From Aerococcaceae bacterium NML190073 (GTDB lineage: Bacteria; Bacillota; Bacilli; Lactobacillales; Aerococcaceae), in NCBI GenBank assembly GCA_026131555.1, contig JAMXJH010000007.1, positions 58,749 through 122,748 on the forward strand: a stretch of DNA of 64,000 nt. Reading direction: 5' to 3'. This document shows positions 16,617-25,510 of this stretch, in pieces. Both the position numbers and the translations under genes were made by a program. Position 1 is the stretch's first letter. Each line of letters begins with the position of its first letter. The notes beneath the pieces were generated by a model. The model saw only the letters and a list, made by a program, of their open reading frames with translations. It did no database searches and was not told the DNA's origin.

Positions 16617-18440
16617 TTGAAGAAAAGAAATCAAATTGCTTATTATGGTAGAATCGCCTGGTTATACACGAAATATCAGTTGTTGACCAAATCGATTTTG
16701 GCGCTGATTGTTTTTCCGATATTTCGATTAGTTTTAGATTATTTATTGCAGTCAACGGGACGAGCAAATATTTCTAGTGGCGATTATTTAAGTTTCCTGC
16801 TTAGCATTCAAGGTGTTGGCTTTTTGTTAGCAGCATTAGTGGTACTGGTGGTATTGATTGCCGTCGACGTGAATGCCTTTATTATAATGAGTGCATTAAT
16901 TTATGAGCAGCGTGTCAAAATGACTGCGAAAACGATGCTGATTGTAGCGTTAAAATCTCTAAGGAACTTCATGAAGCCATCGGGGATTCTTGTAATGTTA
17001 TATATTGCACTCGTTGTACCATTGGTCGGAGTGGGAGTCGGTGTTTCTGCTACGAAAAACTTTGAAATTCCGAACTTCATTACGGATGTTATTTTCAAAA
17101 ACTCGCTTTACACGAGCTTGTATGTGGGAGTGCTCGTGTTGTTGACAGTGATTACGGTGCGTTATATCTTCTTCTTCCATTACTTGCTGATTGAGAATCA
17201 ATCAGTCACCCACTCCTTGAAAAATGCTGCCGGCTTAATGAAGCGTCACTGGAAGAAATTTATAGTGGAATTTTTTGGGAAATTAACGTTGCTGCTTGTA
17301 GGTTTGACAATTATTACGCTTGTCATCATAGTGTTGGTTGTGTCACCTATTCAAGTTGTTTCCGACGAATTCATGCGACGCTCGTTCACGATTTTCTCAT
17401 TGATGACGGTTGGTGAAATTATTGCGTATGTAACCTTGATGTCGGTGCCGATTATTTGCAGTCGTTTGACACGATTATTCTATGAATTTAATCGCGAAGA
17501 AGGTGTTGAAGTACGTGTACGTTTTGTAGCGAATGCACAGGAATTGGGTGAGGAAAGTTTCGCCAAAATTCGTCTGCGCACTAAATTAGCTTTGTCTGCA
17601 TTTGTCACTGCGGTACTGGCATTTAATTTATTGATGTCAGTGGTGTTGGGGTTGTATTTTAATGAAATTTTCCGTGTCAATCGTCCGATTGATATTGTTG
17701 CGCATCGCGGAGGAGGGGACTTAGCCGCTGAGAATTCAATCTTAGGTTTGCAGCGCGCCATTGAAGAAGGTGCTCGTTGGAGCGAGATTGATGTTCAGCG
17801 GACGAAAGATGGTCATTACATTATCAATCACGACGCAACGTTCAAACGTGTATCCGACGTGGATCAATCATCATCGGAGTTGACACTTGCTGAGATTGAA
17901 CAGCTGAAAGTCAAAGACTTGTTTAATGCGAATGGCACAGCAGAAAAAGTAGCTACATTAGACGAATTTTTGGATGCGTCAAAAGGAAAAATCGGTTTGT
18001 TCATTGAACTCAAAGGCAGTACCGCCGATGAGCAGATGGTTGATGACGTCGTTGAAATGGTCAAAGCCAAAAATATGCAAAAAGAAGTGGCGCTTTTATC
18101 GTTGGATTATGGATTGATTCAATATGTTGAGGCAAACTATCCGGAAATGGATACGGGTTTCTTGTATTTCTTCTCAATTGGCGATACCAAAAGCATGGTG
18201 GGCGATATTTTGATTATGGAAGAAGCTGAAGCAACGCCGGATAAAGTATCGGAGATTAAAGATGCCGGCAAAAAGGCGATTGTCTGGACGGTCAATAAGG
18301 AAGAATCAATTGACAAGTTCGTCAATTCGGATGTGGACGGTATTATTACGGATTATGTTGTAAAAGTGAAAGAAGGCATGGTCAGACGTGACAATCGCTC
18401 AGACATAGAAATTATCTTGGATAATGTCATGGATTGGTAG
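16617..18440 (+). CDS. Membrane-anchored glycerophosphodiester phosphodiesterase
   Basis: 607 residues. The N-terminal ~345 residues contain about eight hydrophobic segments (YtrH/GlpQ-like membrane module). The C-terminal GDPD catalytic domain (from about 358) carries AHRGGGDLAAENS (His363, Arg364), EIDVQRTKDGHYIINHDATFKR with the conserved Glu, Asp and His, and a final domain motif VDGIITDYV. It would hydrolyse glycerophosphodiesters or lipoteichoic acid-derived units at the membrane. TTG start with AGGGGG about 9 bases upstream. Long leader before it. Confidence 0.9.
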   Translation: MKKRNQIAYYGRIAWLYTKYQLLTKSILALIVFPIFRLVLDYLLQSTGRANISSGDYLSFLLSIQGVGFLLAALVVLVVLIAVDVNAFIIMSALIYEQRVKMTAKTMLIVALKSLRNFMKPSGILVMLYIALVVPLVGVGVGVSATKNFEIPNFITDVIFKNSLYTSLYVGVLVLLTVITVRYIFFFHYLLIENQSVTHSLKNAAGLMKRHWKKFIVEFFGKLTLLLVGLTIITLVIIVLVVSPIQVVSDEFMRRSFTIFSLMTVGEIIAYVTLMSVPIICSRLTRLFYEFNREEGVEVRVRFVANAQELGEESFAKIRLRTKLALSAFVTAVLAFNLLMSVVLGLYFNEIFRVNRPIDIVAHRGGGDLAAENSILGLQRAIEEGARWSEIDVQRTKDGHYIINHDATFKRVSDVDQSSSELTLAEIEQLKVKDLFNANGTAEKVATLDEFLDASKGKIGLFIELKGSTADEQMVDDVVEMVKAKNMQKEVALLSLDYGLIQYVEANYPEMDTGFLYFFSIGDTKSMVGDILIMEEAEATPDKVSEIKDAGKKAIVWTVNKEESIDKFVNSDVDGIITDYVVKVKEGMVRRDNRSDIEIILDNVMDW

Positions 18441-18493
18441 CGCGTTACTTCGGAGTGTATTATCCGCACAAAAGATGAAGGAGGCATGTATAT

Positions 18494-19021
18494 ATGACAG
18501 AAATTTTACTAATTGGTTTGGTATTGTCATTAGGATTGCTCACAGGTATTGACAAAGAGCGTCGGTTTGATTTAGCAAAAGCATTTTTTATTGTAGTAGC
18601 AGAAACATTAATCGGCTCTGCATTGTTTGTTTTATTTGTGGTTTTGCTTTTTCAAACGTCGCTGTATCGATGGTTTGCTGTCAGTATTGAGTCATGGTTC
18701 ATCATCATATTGCTCATTGCTATCATTGATGGTGTCATTATTTATTGGCTTAATCGATGGTTAATTCCTAAGTTGAAGATAAGCCATCAGGTGCAGACTT
18801 TGTGTGAATACATTATACAATGGGCGCTCATTTATATGACTGTTTATCAAGTGCTCTTCGATAATTTAATCAATCCCAATATGTTGGAGGATATTACAGG
18901 AACGGGGCTCGCCGCAATCGATATCGCCAACCCATCGGAGTTGATTATTTTGATATTGCCCTCGCTTATTTCTGTTTGGATTGCGATAATCCTTTACAAA
19001 GTATACAAAAATAAGTTGTAA
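18494..19021 (+). CDS. Integral membrane protein, unknown
   Basis: 175 residues with about five hydrophobic segments (near 3-18, 30-52, 62-85, 103-122 and 148-168). RBS AAGGAGG precedes ATG 18494 by about 8 bases. No catalytic motif and no family I can name with confidence. It follows the phosphodiesterase gene by 53 bases and could be cotranscribed. Confidence 0.65.
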   Translation: MTEILLIGLVLSLGLLTGIDKERRFDLAKAFFIVVAETLIGSALFVLFVVLLFQTSLYRWFAVSIESWFIIILLIAIIDGVIIYWLNRWLIPKLKISHQVQTLCEYIIQWALIYMTVYQVLFDNLINPNMLEDITGTGLAAIDIANPSELIILILPSLISVWIAIILYKVYKNKL

Positions 19022-19038
19022 TCAGTCTCTCGCTCACT

Positions 19039-19221
19039 CTATTCGAAAAAATTATCTGTGTTAGCAATATCCTCAAACATATCGAGGAATCCATTGTAAT
19101 GTTCAAACTCCTTTCGGTTTTCAAATGCATTGAAGGCGGGAAGGAGTTTTTGCATAGTGGGCGTATATCGGATATTTCTAAAAATGGATGCCGGACGAAT
19201 CTTGTAAAGCAAGTGGAGCAA
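19039..19221 (-). other. Possible short coding sequence or gene remnant (doubtful)
   Basis: A minus-strand frame of 60 codons with a protein-like composition (LLPAFNAFENRKEFEHYNGFL). It would start with TTG and has its nearest GGAG about 13 bases away, a poor fit. The frame stays open upstream into the ftsW promoter without an ATG. It may be a decayed gene; I give it little weight. Confidence 0.2.
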
Positions 19222-19252
19222 CGATATGGAAAGTCTCCTTGATAATTTACAT

Positions 19253-19281
19253 GGTGTAAACGTGGCGTTTTGTGCTATACT
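19253..19281 (+). promoter_or_regulatory. Extended -10 promoter of ftsW
   Basis: TGcTATACT at 19273-19281; the -35 position (TGGTGT or GGTGTA) is weak, so it depends on the extended -10. It lies 38 bases before the ftsW start. Confidence 0.6.
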
Positions 19282-19318
19282 AGGAAATAGTGAATTGTCA
19301 GGATAAGGAGGATGAACA

Positions 19319-20578
19319 ATGCGACAATCTTATCATATGACAGAAGGACGAAAACGTTCATTTTGGATTGAAGAAATTAAAGATAATTTGAGCAAATATT
19401 CAAGGCAAATCGACAAACCTTTATTAGTGCTTATGTTACTAATCATCGTGTTTGGATTAGTGATGGTGTATAGTACGACGCTTTTTTCTGAGAACGGAAC
19501 GACAGCACGCAGTTTCCCCGTCGGACATTTGTTCAAGCAAGGGGTTGCGGTTGTAATTGGCAGCATTCTCGCATCTATATTGTTGTTCTTGCCGATTGAT
19601 TTTTTCGGTAATTACACAATCTTATTGAGTGCGCACGGTTTATTGACGCTAATTCTGCTTGGAACAGTAGGATGGGGTACAATAAGTAAAGGTGCCAAAA
19701 GTTGGCTGTCAATCGGGGCATTTAACTTCCAAGTCAGCGAATTTACCAAAATCTCAATTATGTTGTTGATGAGTTGTATCATTTACCATACTTGTCGAGA
19801 ATACCGCGCCAGCCAAGAAATTTTGCGAGATAAACGTATATGGCAACCGACTCTATCTATCGTGATAGCGATGGTTCTGATCGGGTTACAGCCCGATTTT
19901 GGGATGCTAATCATCATAACAGGAACGATGTTTACCATGTTGATAGTCAATCGTTTCGGTACAAAGTTCAACATCGCCTTATACGTTGTGATTATAGGAG
20001 TATATGGGTTTTTACAAGCGTTAGCGTGGAAGCTGGGTGACTTGTTCTCGCGAACAGGCATGTATCAATTGAAGCGACTAGGGTCCTTTGTCGATCCTTT
20101 CAAATACGCAGAAGATGCTGGTTATCAATTAACACGGGCGTATATTGCTTTCAGTCGAGGTGGATGGTTCGGTGTAGGTATTGGGCAAGGACTGACAAAC
20201 CGTGCGCAGTTGCCGGAAAGACATACGGATTTTATTCTTGCTATCGTCGTGGAGGAAACTGGATTTGTCGGCGCATGCGTCTTATTAGGCTTATTGTTTG
20301 CCTTGATTATTCGCTTATTCCTTTGGGCGTACAAAAGCAAAAATTTCTATCACCGTTGCGTGCTCTCAGGAGCGGGAATCTTATACTTAGTACAAATGCT
20401 CGTCAATGTCGGTGGAGCCCTTGGCTTGTTGCCACTAACAGGAGTCACTTTACCTTTTGTCAGTTATGGCGGTAGCAGTATGATAATGTGTTTATTGTTG
20501 ATGGGAGTAGCACAACGCATCATTATCGCGGAAAAAAATCAAATGGAAATAGAAAAGGAGGCAGCATATGGAATTTAG
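19319..20578 (+). CDS. ftsW: FtsW-type peptidoglycan polymerase (SEDS family)
   Basis: Integral membrane glycosyltransferase working with a class B PBP at the septum. 419 residues, about ten membrane helices. SEDS signature PERHTDFILAIVVEE with the catalytic-type Asp, plus LPLTGVTLPFVSYGGSSM near the C-terminus. Position directly before ylbG-rsmD-coaD matches Bacillus ftsW (ylaO), although pycA and the cta genes found between them there are missing. ATG 19319 with AAGGAGG. Overlaps ylbG by 11 bases. Confidence 0.92.
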   Translation: MRQSYHMTEGRKRSFWIEEIKDNLSKYSRQIDKPLLVLMLLIIVFGLVMVYSTTLFSENGTTARSFPVGHLFKQGVAVVIGSILASILLFLPIDFFGNYTILLSAHGLLTLILLGTVGWGTISKGAKSWLSIGAFNFQVSEFTKISIMLLMSCIIYHTCREYRASQEILRDKRIWQPTLSIVIAMVLIGLQPDFGMLIIITGTMFTMLIVNRFGTKFNIALYVVIIGVYGFLQALAWKLGDLFSRTGMYQLKRLGSFVDPFKYAEDAGYQLTRAYIAFSRGGWFGVGIGQGLTNRAQLPERHTDFILAIVVEETGFVGACVLLGLLFALIIRLFLWAYKSKNFYHRCVLSGAGILYLVQMLVNVGGALGLLPLTGVTLPFVSYGGSSMIMCLLLMGVAQRIIIAEKNQMEIEKEAAYGI

Positions 20579-20927
20579 TATCGTTAAGCGTCAAGCTTTA
20601 ATTGTGTGGCTCTATACACTTAAGCATCTTAAAACAATACGTAAATACGGCAGTTTGCATTATGTCAGCGACCGCTTAAAGTATGCCGTTCTTTATGTTG
20701 AGCAAGACAAGCAAGAAGAAATTATTAAAATTTTGGATAAGTATCATTTTGTCAGAAAAATAGAAGTATCTTATCGCGATGACATTGATATGACCTTTAA
20801 GGATGCGATTCCGAATCGAATTGATCCAGATCTAGCGCCTAAGAATGAGGAAGAGGAGCAACAATCCAATTTCATCAAGTCATTGGCGCAAACACTCGAA
20901 GTAACCAAAAAGATGGGAAATGAATAA
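20568..20927 (+). CDS. ylbG: YlbG family protein (DUF2129)
   Basis: 119 residues. Typical YlbG start (RQALIVWLYTLKHLKTIRKYGSLHYVS) and the pattern DKYHFVRKIEVSYR. The function is unknown; the gene is conserved next to rsmD and coaD. The start overlaps ftsW by 11 bases, with AAAGGAGG as RBS, showing coupling. The acidic C-terminal tail (NEEEEQQSN) is longer than in Bacillus. Confidence 0.9.
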   Translation: MEFSIVKRQALIVWLYTLKHLKTIRKYGSLHYVSDRLKYAVLYVEQDKQEEIIKILDKYHFVRKIEVSYRDDIDMTFKDAIPNRIDPDLAPKNEEEEQQSNFIKSLAQTLEVTKKMGNE

Positions 20928-20941
20928 AGGAGAACAACGGT

Positions 20942-21502
20942 ATGCGCGTTATTGCAGGGCAGTATGGAAGTCGGCATCTTAAAGCTGTTCCCGGTATGAA
21001 TACCCGCCCGACAACCGACAAAATTAAAGAAGGTATCTTCAATTTGTTAGGTGGTTATTTCGATGGGGGTGTTTGCCTTGATTTTTACGGCGGAAGTGGC
21101 AGCATGGCGATTGAAGCGGTGTCGCGAGGCATGGAACGAGCGATTATTACGGAGAAGTATCGTCCCGCTCTTCAAACGATTAAAGCAAATGTTGCCGTCA
21201 CCAAGGAAGAACAGAAATTTACTGTTCTAAGTGGTGATAATCGTGCTTCGTTAGCCCAATTGAAACAGAGAGAACCGGATTTAATATTTGATTTGGTCAT
21301 TTTGGATCCGCCGTATCAGCAGCAGCGAATTGTTGAGGACATTGAGTGGTTGGCGGATTTGGGAGTGATTGATCATTTGACAGACATTCTGTGTGAATCT
21401 GATGATCAGTTGGATTTGCCTGAGGATGTTCGTTCTTGGCGAAAAGTCAAACAGAAGCAATATGGGCAAACTGGGATTCATCTTTATGAAGGAAGTGAAT
21501 GA
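20942..21502 (+). CDS. rsmD: 16S rRNA (guanine(966)-N2)-methyltransferase
   Basis: Methylates G966 of 16S rRNA using SAM. 186 residues, starting MRVIAGQYGSRHLKAVPG with the RPTTDKIKEGIFN motif. SAM site DFYGGSGSMAIEA and catalytic DPPY (VILDPPYQQQ) are present. RBS AAAGGAG. Stop TGA is 1 base before the coaD ATG. Confidence 0.95.
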   Translation: MRVIAGQYGSRHLKAVPGMNTRPTTDKIKEGIFNLLGGYFDGGVCLDFYGGSGSMAIEAVSRGMERAIITEKYRPALQTIKANVAVTKEEQKFTVLSGDNRASLAQLKQREPDLIFDLVILDPPYQQQRIVEDIEWLADLGVIDHLTDILCESDDQLDLPEDVRSWRKVKQKQYGQTGIHLYEGSE

Positions 21503-21503
21503 T

Positions 21504-21992
21504 ATGACACAGAGTAGAGTGGCAATTTTTCCGGGGAGTTTTGACCCATTGACAAATGGGCACTTGAATTTGATTGAACGCAGTAGCAAACTGTTCGACG
21601 AAGTGATTGTTTTGATTGCGACCAATACAAGTAAGCAATATTTATTCTCATTGGAAGAACGTCATCGGTATGTCGCGGAGGCAGTGGCAACATTCCCGAA
21701 TGTGCGCGTAGATGTATTGAAGGACACACTTGTTGTTCACTATGCTCGCAGCAAAAATGTGCAAGCTTTAATTCGCGGTGTCCGTAACACGCTTGACTTT
21801 GAGTATGAGCATGCGATTGCAGTAGCCAATCGGCAACAGGATTCAACAATCGAAACCGTATTGTTGTACGCCGATGCATCGTATCGCCATCTCAGTTCCA
21901 GCCTAATTAAGGAAGTAGCTCGATTCGGAGGAAGCTTGGACGGGATGGTACCACCAACAATTGAAGTCGCCATAAAAGAGAAAATTCAGTAA
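21504..21992 (+). CDS. coaD: Phosphopantetheine adenylyltransferase
   Basis: Fourth step of CoA synthesis. 162 residues from ATG 21504, reading MTQSRVAIFPGSFDPLTNGHLNLIER, with the nucleotidyltransferase T/HxGH motif (TNGH) and the KSNVQALIRG-type motif (KNVQALIRGVRN) plus YRHLSSSLIKE. The longer frame from 21393 is only the rsmD shadow. RBS GGAAGTG. Closed by a strong terminator. Confidence 0.95.
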   Translation: MTQSRVAIFPGSFDPLTNGHLNLIERSSKLFDEVIVLIATNTSKQYLFSLEERHRYVAEAVATFPNVRVDVLKDTLVVHYARSKNVQALIRGVRNTLDFEYEHAIAVANRQQDSTIETVLLYADASYRHLSSSLIKEVARFGGSLDGMVPPTIEVAIKEKIQ

Positions 21993-22009
21993 CTTAATTC
22001 ATTAACTTA

Positions 22010-22058
22010 ACACGATAGCAATGCGCACGTCATGACATTGCTATCGTGTTTCTTTTTC
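22010..22058 (+). terminator. Terminator of the ftsW-ylbG-rsmD-coaD operon
   Basis: Perfect 14-base stem ACACGATAGCAATG / CATTGCTATCGTGT, a 12-base loop, then TTTCTTTTT. Confidence 0.92.
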
Positions 22059-22078
22059 CGGTTTGGGCGAAAAATAAT

Positions 22079-22106
22079 TTTACTTACTTCAAATTTGTGC
22101 TATGAT
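22079..22106 (+). promoter_or_regulatory. Promoter of the murA leader
   Basis: TTTACT, 16 bases, TATGAT (22101-22106). It predicts a transcript start near 22113 and therefore an untranslated leader of about 190 bases. Confidence 0.6.
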
Positions 22107-22112
22107 AAAGAA

Positions 22113-22305
22113 AGCTAAAGATAAATTGAGGGAAAGCGTGCCGATGTATGGCAGTACATGGTAGGCTTCATCGTGTTGCATGGCAGTGCAATTTGCCCTA
22201 ATAAATAGTTAGCAAGGAGAGTAGCATCATTCAGCAAACTCTCAGTACTTACACTGAACGCTCGCTCCAAAGCGGCAGTGTCTACGATAAAAAGGAGAAT
22301 TAAAT
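22113..22305 (+). other. Long structured 5' leader of murA
   Basis: About 190 bases with several pairings: ATGTA / TACAT, GAGAG / CTCTC enclosing 15 bases around 22217-22244, and ACACTG / CAGTGT with inner CGCT / AGCG just before the RBS. It contains GAGTAGCATCA (22219-22229), shared with the leader at 16568-16578. No T-box sequence, no terminator run and no riboswitch I recognise. Confidence 0.4.
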
Positions 22306-23598
22306 ATGGAACAAATTATTGTACGTGGCGGAAATCGCCTGGAAGGTGTTGTCAAAGTTGAAGGCGCAAAGAATGCTGTACTCCCAATTTTAGCAGCAAC
22401 TATTCTAGCTGAGGAAGGCAAGGTGCATTTGAAGAATGTGCCGGTGTTGTCAGACGTAGCAATTTTGAATGAATTATTAACGAACTTAAATGTTGAGAAT
22501 GACTTTAATACTGAAACCAATGAAATGACAATCGATGCAACCGGTGATGTTAAGACAACGGCAGATTACGATTTTGTTAGCAAAATGCGAGCTTCTATCG
22601 TAGTGATGGGACCGCTTTTGGCGAGATTCGGGCATGCGCGTGTGGCGATGCCGGGCGGATGTGCGATTGGTACGCGTCCAATCGATTTGCATTTGAAAGG
22701 ATTCCGCGCATTAGGCGCGACAATCACAGAAACAGCCGGTTTCGTTGAAGCGAAGGCTGACAAACTGGTCGGCGCACGTATTTATTTGGACTTCCCAAGT
22801 GTCGGCGCAACGGAGAACATCATGATGGCAGCTGTTTTGGCAGAAGGTGTAACCGTTTTGGAAAACGTGGCGCGCGAACCGGAAATTGTTGATTTGGCGA
22901 ATTTACTGAACAATATGGGAGCTAAAGTTGTTGGTGCCGGAACGGAAACGATTCGAATTACCGGTGTGGAACGCCTGCATGGCGCAATTCACCATGTCAT
23001 TCCGGACCGGATTGAAGCGGGGACATTTATGGTAGCTGCAGCTGTTACCCAAGGGGATGTGTTCGTTCAAGATGCGATTGCGGAACATAATGTTCCTTTG
23101 ATTAGTAAGCTGCGTGAAATGGGCGTCATAGTGGAAGAACATGGCAATGGTGTTCGTGTCATTGGACCTAAAGTATTGAAACCAACGAATGTGAAGACAT
23201 TGCCGTATCCGGGATTCCCAACTGATATGCAAGCGCAAGTGTCTGTTGCGCAATTATTAGCGGAGGGACATAGCACGTTGACGGAAAACTTATTTGAGAA
23301 TCGCTTTATGCATTTTGAAGAATTGCGTCGAATGGGTGCGAATTTCGTGGTAGATCGTCGTACAGTAAGTATGGTGGGACCGACACAATTTACCGGAGCG
23401 CATGTGAAAGCAACTGATTTGCGAGCAGCTGCGGCGCTGATTATTGCCGGATTGACAGCAGAAGGTATTACATATGTTTCAGAACTGAAGTATTTAGACC
23501 GTGGGTACTACCGTTTCCATGAGAAATTAACTAATTTAGGTGCCGATATTCAACGTGTAAGTACGGTGGAAAGCCGTATTGCTTCACTAGTAAACTAG
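22306..23598 (+). CDS. murA: UDP-N-acetylglucosamine 1-carboxyvinyltransferase
   Basis: First committed step of peptidoglycan synthesis: transfers enolpyruvate from PEP to UDP-GlcNAc; target of fosfomycin. 430 residues. Lys22 in EGAKNAVLP, the catalytic Cys119 in [11 protein letters not shown], and the C-terminal EELRRMG and [13 protein letters not shown] motifs are intact. The Cys form predicts fosfomycin sensitivity at the target. RBS AAGGAG before ATG. Followed by mbl after 24 bases. Confidence 0.96.
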   Translation: MEQIIVRGGNRLEGVVKVEGAKNAVLPILAATILAEEGKVHLKNVPVLSDVAILNELLTNLNVENDFNTETNEMTIDATGDVKTTADYDFVSKMRASIVVMGPLLARFGHARVAMPGGCAIGTRPIDLHLKGFRALGATITETAGFVEAKADKLVGARIYLDFPSVGATENIMMAAVLAEGVTVLENVAREPEIVDLANLLNNMGAKVVGAGTETIRITGVERLHGAIHHVIPDRIEAGTFMVAAAVTQGDVFVQDAIAEHNVPLISKLREMGVIVEEHGNGVRVIGPKVLKPTNVKTLPYPGFPTDMQAQVSVAQLLAEGHSTLTENLFENRFMHFEELRRMGANFVVDRRTVSMVGPTQFTGAHVKATDLRAAAALIIAGLTAEGITYVSELKYLDRGYYRFHEKLTNLGADIQRVSTVESRIASLVN

Positions 23599-23622
23599 TG
23601 CCGACAAAATGGGGTTTGCGTT

Positions 23623-24687
23623 ATGAGTAGAGAAATAGGAATCGATTTAGGAACGAGTAATGTATTGATCCATTTGAAAGGGCACGGCATTATTTTGAAT
23701 GAACCGGCAGTAGTCGCTTTGGATACAAAAACACGCGAAATTGTAGCGGTTGGTCGTGAAGCTTATGACATGATAGGGCGCGCACCGGCTTCAATCGAAA
23801 TTGTTCGTCCGATTAAGAAAGGTGTTATTTCCGACTTTGATGTGGCGGAAGCGATGTTAGTTGTGTTATTGGAGCGCTTGAATATTCAACGATGGTTCTC
23901 CAGACCGAATGTGTTGATTTGTAGCCCGGCAAAAATTAGTGACATTGAACGCATTTCTTTGGTTGAAGTCGCCGAGAAAGCAAGCAACGGACGTATTTTT
24001 TTGGAAGATGAAGCACGAGTGGCTGCTGTTGGAGCGGGTGTCGATTACTTTGATCCGTCCAGCTATATGATGATTGATATTGGTGGCGGGACTTGTGATA
24101 TTGCTGTCATCTCGTCAGGTGAAATGATTGTCAGCGAAACGTTAAAGCTGGCAGGTGACGACTTTGATGCAGCGATTATTCAATATTTCAAAGAACATCA
24201 TCAATTGTTAATTGGTGAACGAACCGCCGAGGCTGTCAAGAAACAATTGGCAACAGCAATTTTCGTTTCCCCGGCCGAAATGTTAACGCAAGCCGTTAAA
24301 GGGCGCGATTTGCTAACAGGGTTACCGAAATCAATCAATGCGCATTCCAATCAAATGTATGAAGCGTTGAAACCTTTAATTGAGCAGATTGCTCGAGTTG
24401 TTAAACGTGTATTGGAAGATTTACCCCCGGAAATTGCTGCGGATATCGCCGGAAAAGGGATTATTTTGACTGGTGGTGGCGCGCTAATATATCAATTGGA
24501 TACTTTTTTGACGAAGCAACTGAAGGTAAGTGTCATCCGTTCGGATCAACCGCTGAATAGTGTGGGATTGGGAACGGGCTTGATGTTGGACTTAATCTTG
24601 AGTGGCAAGTTGGAACGAACAAATCCGACTTGGAAACAGAAATTCCGACGTTGGTTACGTAGATGGCGTCGTCGTATTATCGGATAG
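23623..24687 (+). CDS. mbl: MreB/Mbl-type actin-like cell-shape protein
   Basis: Directs cylindrical wall growth by organising the elongasome along the membrane. 354 residues. Actin-fold ATP motifs: IGIDLGTSNVLIHLKG, DIGGGTCDIAVIS and TGGGALI. Its position after murA matches Bacillus mbl. The C-terminus carries an unusual Arg/Trp-rich tail after residue ~335 (KQKFRRWLRRWRRRIIG), likely a membrane- or nucleic-acid-contacting helix. A rod or ovoid shape is implied rather than a pure coccus. Confidence 0.88.
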   Translation: MSREIGIDLGTSNVLIHLKGHGIILNEPAVVALDTKTREIVAVGREAYDMIGRAPASIEIVRPIKKGVISDFDVAEAMLVVLLERLNIQRWFSRPNVLICSPAKISDIERISLVEVAEKASNGRIFLEDEARVAAVGAGVDYFDPSSYMMIDIGGGTCDIAVISSGEMIVSETLKLAGDDFDAAIIQYFKEHHQLLIGERTAEAVKKQLATAIFVSPAEMLTQAVKGRDLLTGLPKSINAHSNQMYEALKPLIEQIARVVKRVLEDLPPEIAADIAGKGIILTGGGALIYQLDTFLTKQLKVSVIRSDQPLNSVGLGTGLMLDLILSGKLERTNPTWKQKFRRWLRRWRRRIIG

Positions 24688-24702
24688 AAAGGGAGGACAC
24701 TA

Positions 24703-24903
24703 ATGGAACGTGAATATTTGCAGGAATCACTTGTGGTAAAAGTCTTGAAGAGTACCTTGAAGATTATTATATTTCTAATTTTATTAGTGCTTTTCTTTGT
24801 GGTAGGTTTGTTCATCGGCTATTCGGTACTGGGAAACGGAAATTTCTGGGAAGTATTGAATAGAGATACTTGGCAACATATCATTGATTTTGTGAATCCT
24901 TAG
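24703..24903 (+). CDS. epuA: EpuA-family small membrane protein
   Basis: 66 residues: charged N-terminus, one strong membrane helix (about 22-44), and the family signature GYSVLGNGNFWEVLNRDTWQ. EpuA (PF11772) is often misannotated as an RNA polymerase beta subunit; it is a Lactobacillales protein typically next to murA and endA. Function unknown. RBS AAAGGGAGG. It closes the murA-mbl unit. Confidence 0.88.
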   Translation: MEREYLQESLVVKVLKSTLKIIIFLILLVLFFVVGLFIGYSVLGNGNFWEVLNRDTWQHIIDFVNP

Positions 24904-24916
24904 GAAACTGGAACTG

Positions 24917-24955
24917 GTCGGCGATGGATGATTCTGTCGCCGATTAGTGTTTCTT
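24917..24955 (+). terminator. Possible terminator after epuA
   Basis: Stem TCGGCGA / TCGCCGA with an 11-12 base loop, then ATTAGTGTTTCTT; the T run is short, so it is weak. Confidence 0.5.
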
Positions 24956-25013
24956 GTAGGATGATTTTAGAGAGGTGCTACGGAAGTTTCATATATCAAT
25001 TTCGAAAAGAGTA

Positions 25014-25022
25014 TGCTATACT
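25014..25022 (+). promoter_or_regulatory. Extended -10 promoter of the DUF3397 gene
   Basis: TGcTATACT, identical to the ftsW promoter core, 26 bases before the start codon. No clear -35. Confidence 0.55.
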
Positions 25023-25048
25023 GAGGGCAAAGAAGGGAGAGGGTGCGA

Positions 25049-25435
25049 ATGCAACCATTTGCAATGTATGAATTGTTATTTTATATATTACCGATTCTTA
25101 TGTCGGTTATTATAGTGCGATTTATTCGTCCGCTCCTTCCGGAATTCAAAGCCTTTAGGCTGACCACGCCGATGTTGCTGTTACCGTTGTGGGTTGTGAT
25201 TATTGAAGGCTTTGGGTGGCGCTTGTATGAACTCAGCGTGTTTCCGTATTGGTGCTACATGGTAGTAGTTGTATTATGGATTCATTATTTTGAGTATATT
25301 CGTAAAGTAGAGTCGTTTGAATATCAAGCGTATTTGCGAGCGGCCACCAATGTGGTATTTATGATGAGCACGTTTTTATTGTTAGGTATAGGTATATTTC
25401 GTTTTGGGCACCTTGTCTGGAAAATGTTGCGTTAA
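25049..25435 (+). CDS. DUF3397-type membrane protein
   Basis: 128 residues with four hydrophobic helices (near 10-28, 40-58, 66-82 and 105-122). The family is typically found just upstream of mraZ in Lactobacillales; its function is unknown. ATG 25049 is chosen because GAAGGGAG lies about 9 bases upstream; a GTG at 25043 is also in frame. Genomic context, directly before mraZ, supports the family call. Confidence 0.75.
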   Translation: MQPFAMYELLFYILPILMSVIIVRFIRPLLPEFKAFRLTTPMLLLPLWVVIIEGFGWRLYELSVFPYWCYMVVVVLWIHYFEYIRKVESFEYQAYLRAATNVVFMMSTFLLLGIGIFRFGHLVWKMLR

Positions 25436-25510
25436 AAAAGTGTAAAACCTTCATTATTTGAGTATAGAACACTATTTCAATCAGAAATAGTGTATTTTTT
25501 TGGAGAAATT

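Noticed and set aside
19039..19221. Real minus-strand gene before ftsW
   Set aside because: TTG start with no well-placed RBS and an open frame running into the ftsW promoter; kept only as a doubtful feature.
21393..21503. Extended N-terminus of coaD
   Set aside because: The added residues are the antiframe of rsmD; the conserved start MTQSRVAIFPGSFDP begins at 21504.
22113..22305. T-box or yybP-ykoY riboswitch in the murA leader (motif GGAGAGTAGC)
   Set aside because: No T-box sequence, no terminator and no match to the rest of the yybP-ykoY consensus; only the short GAGTAGC resemblance.
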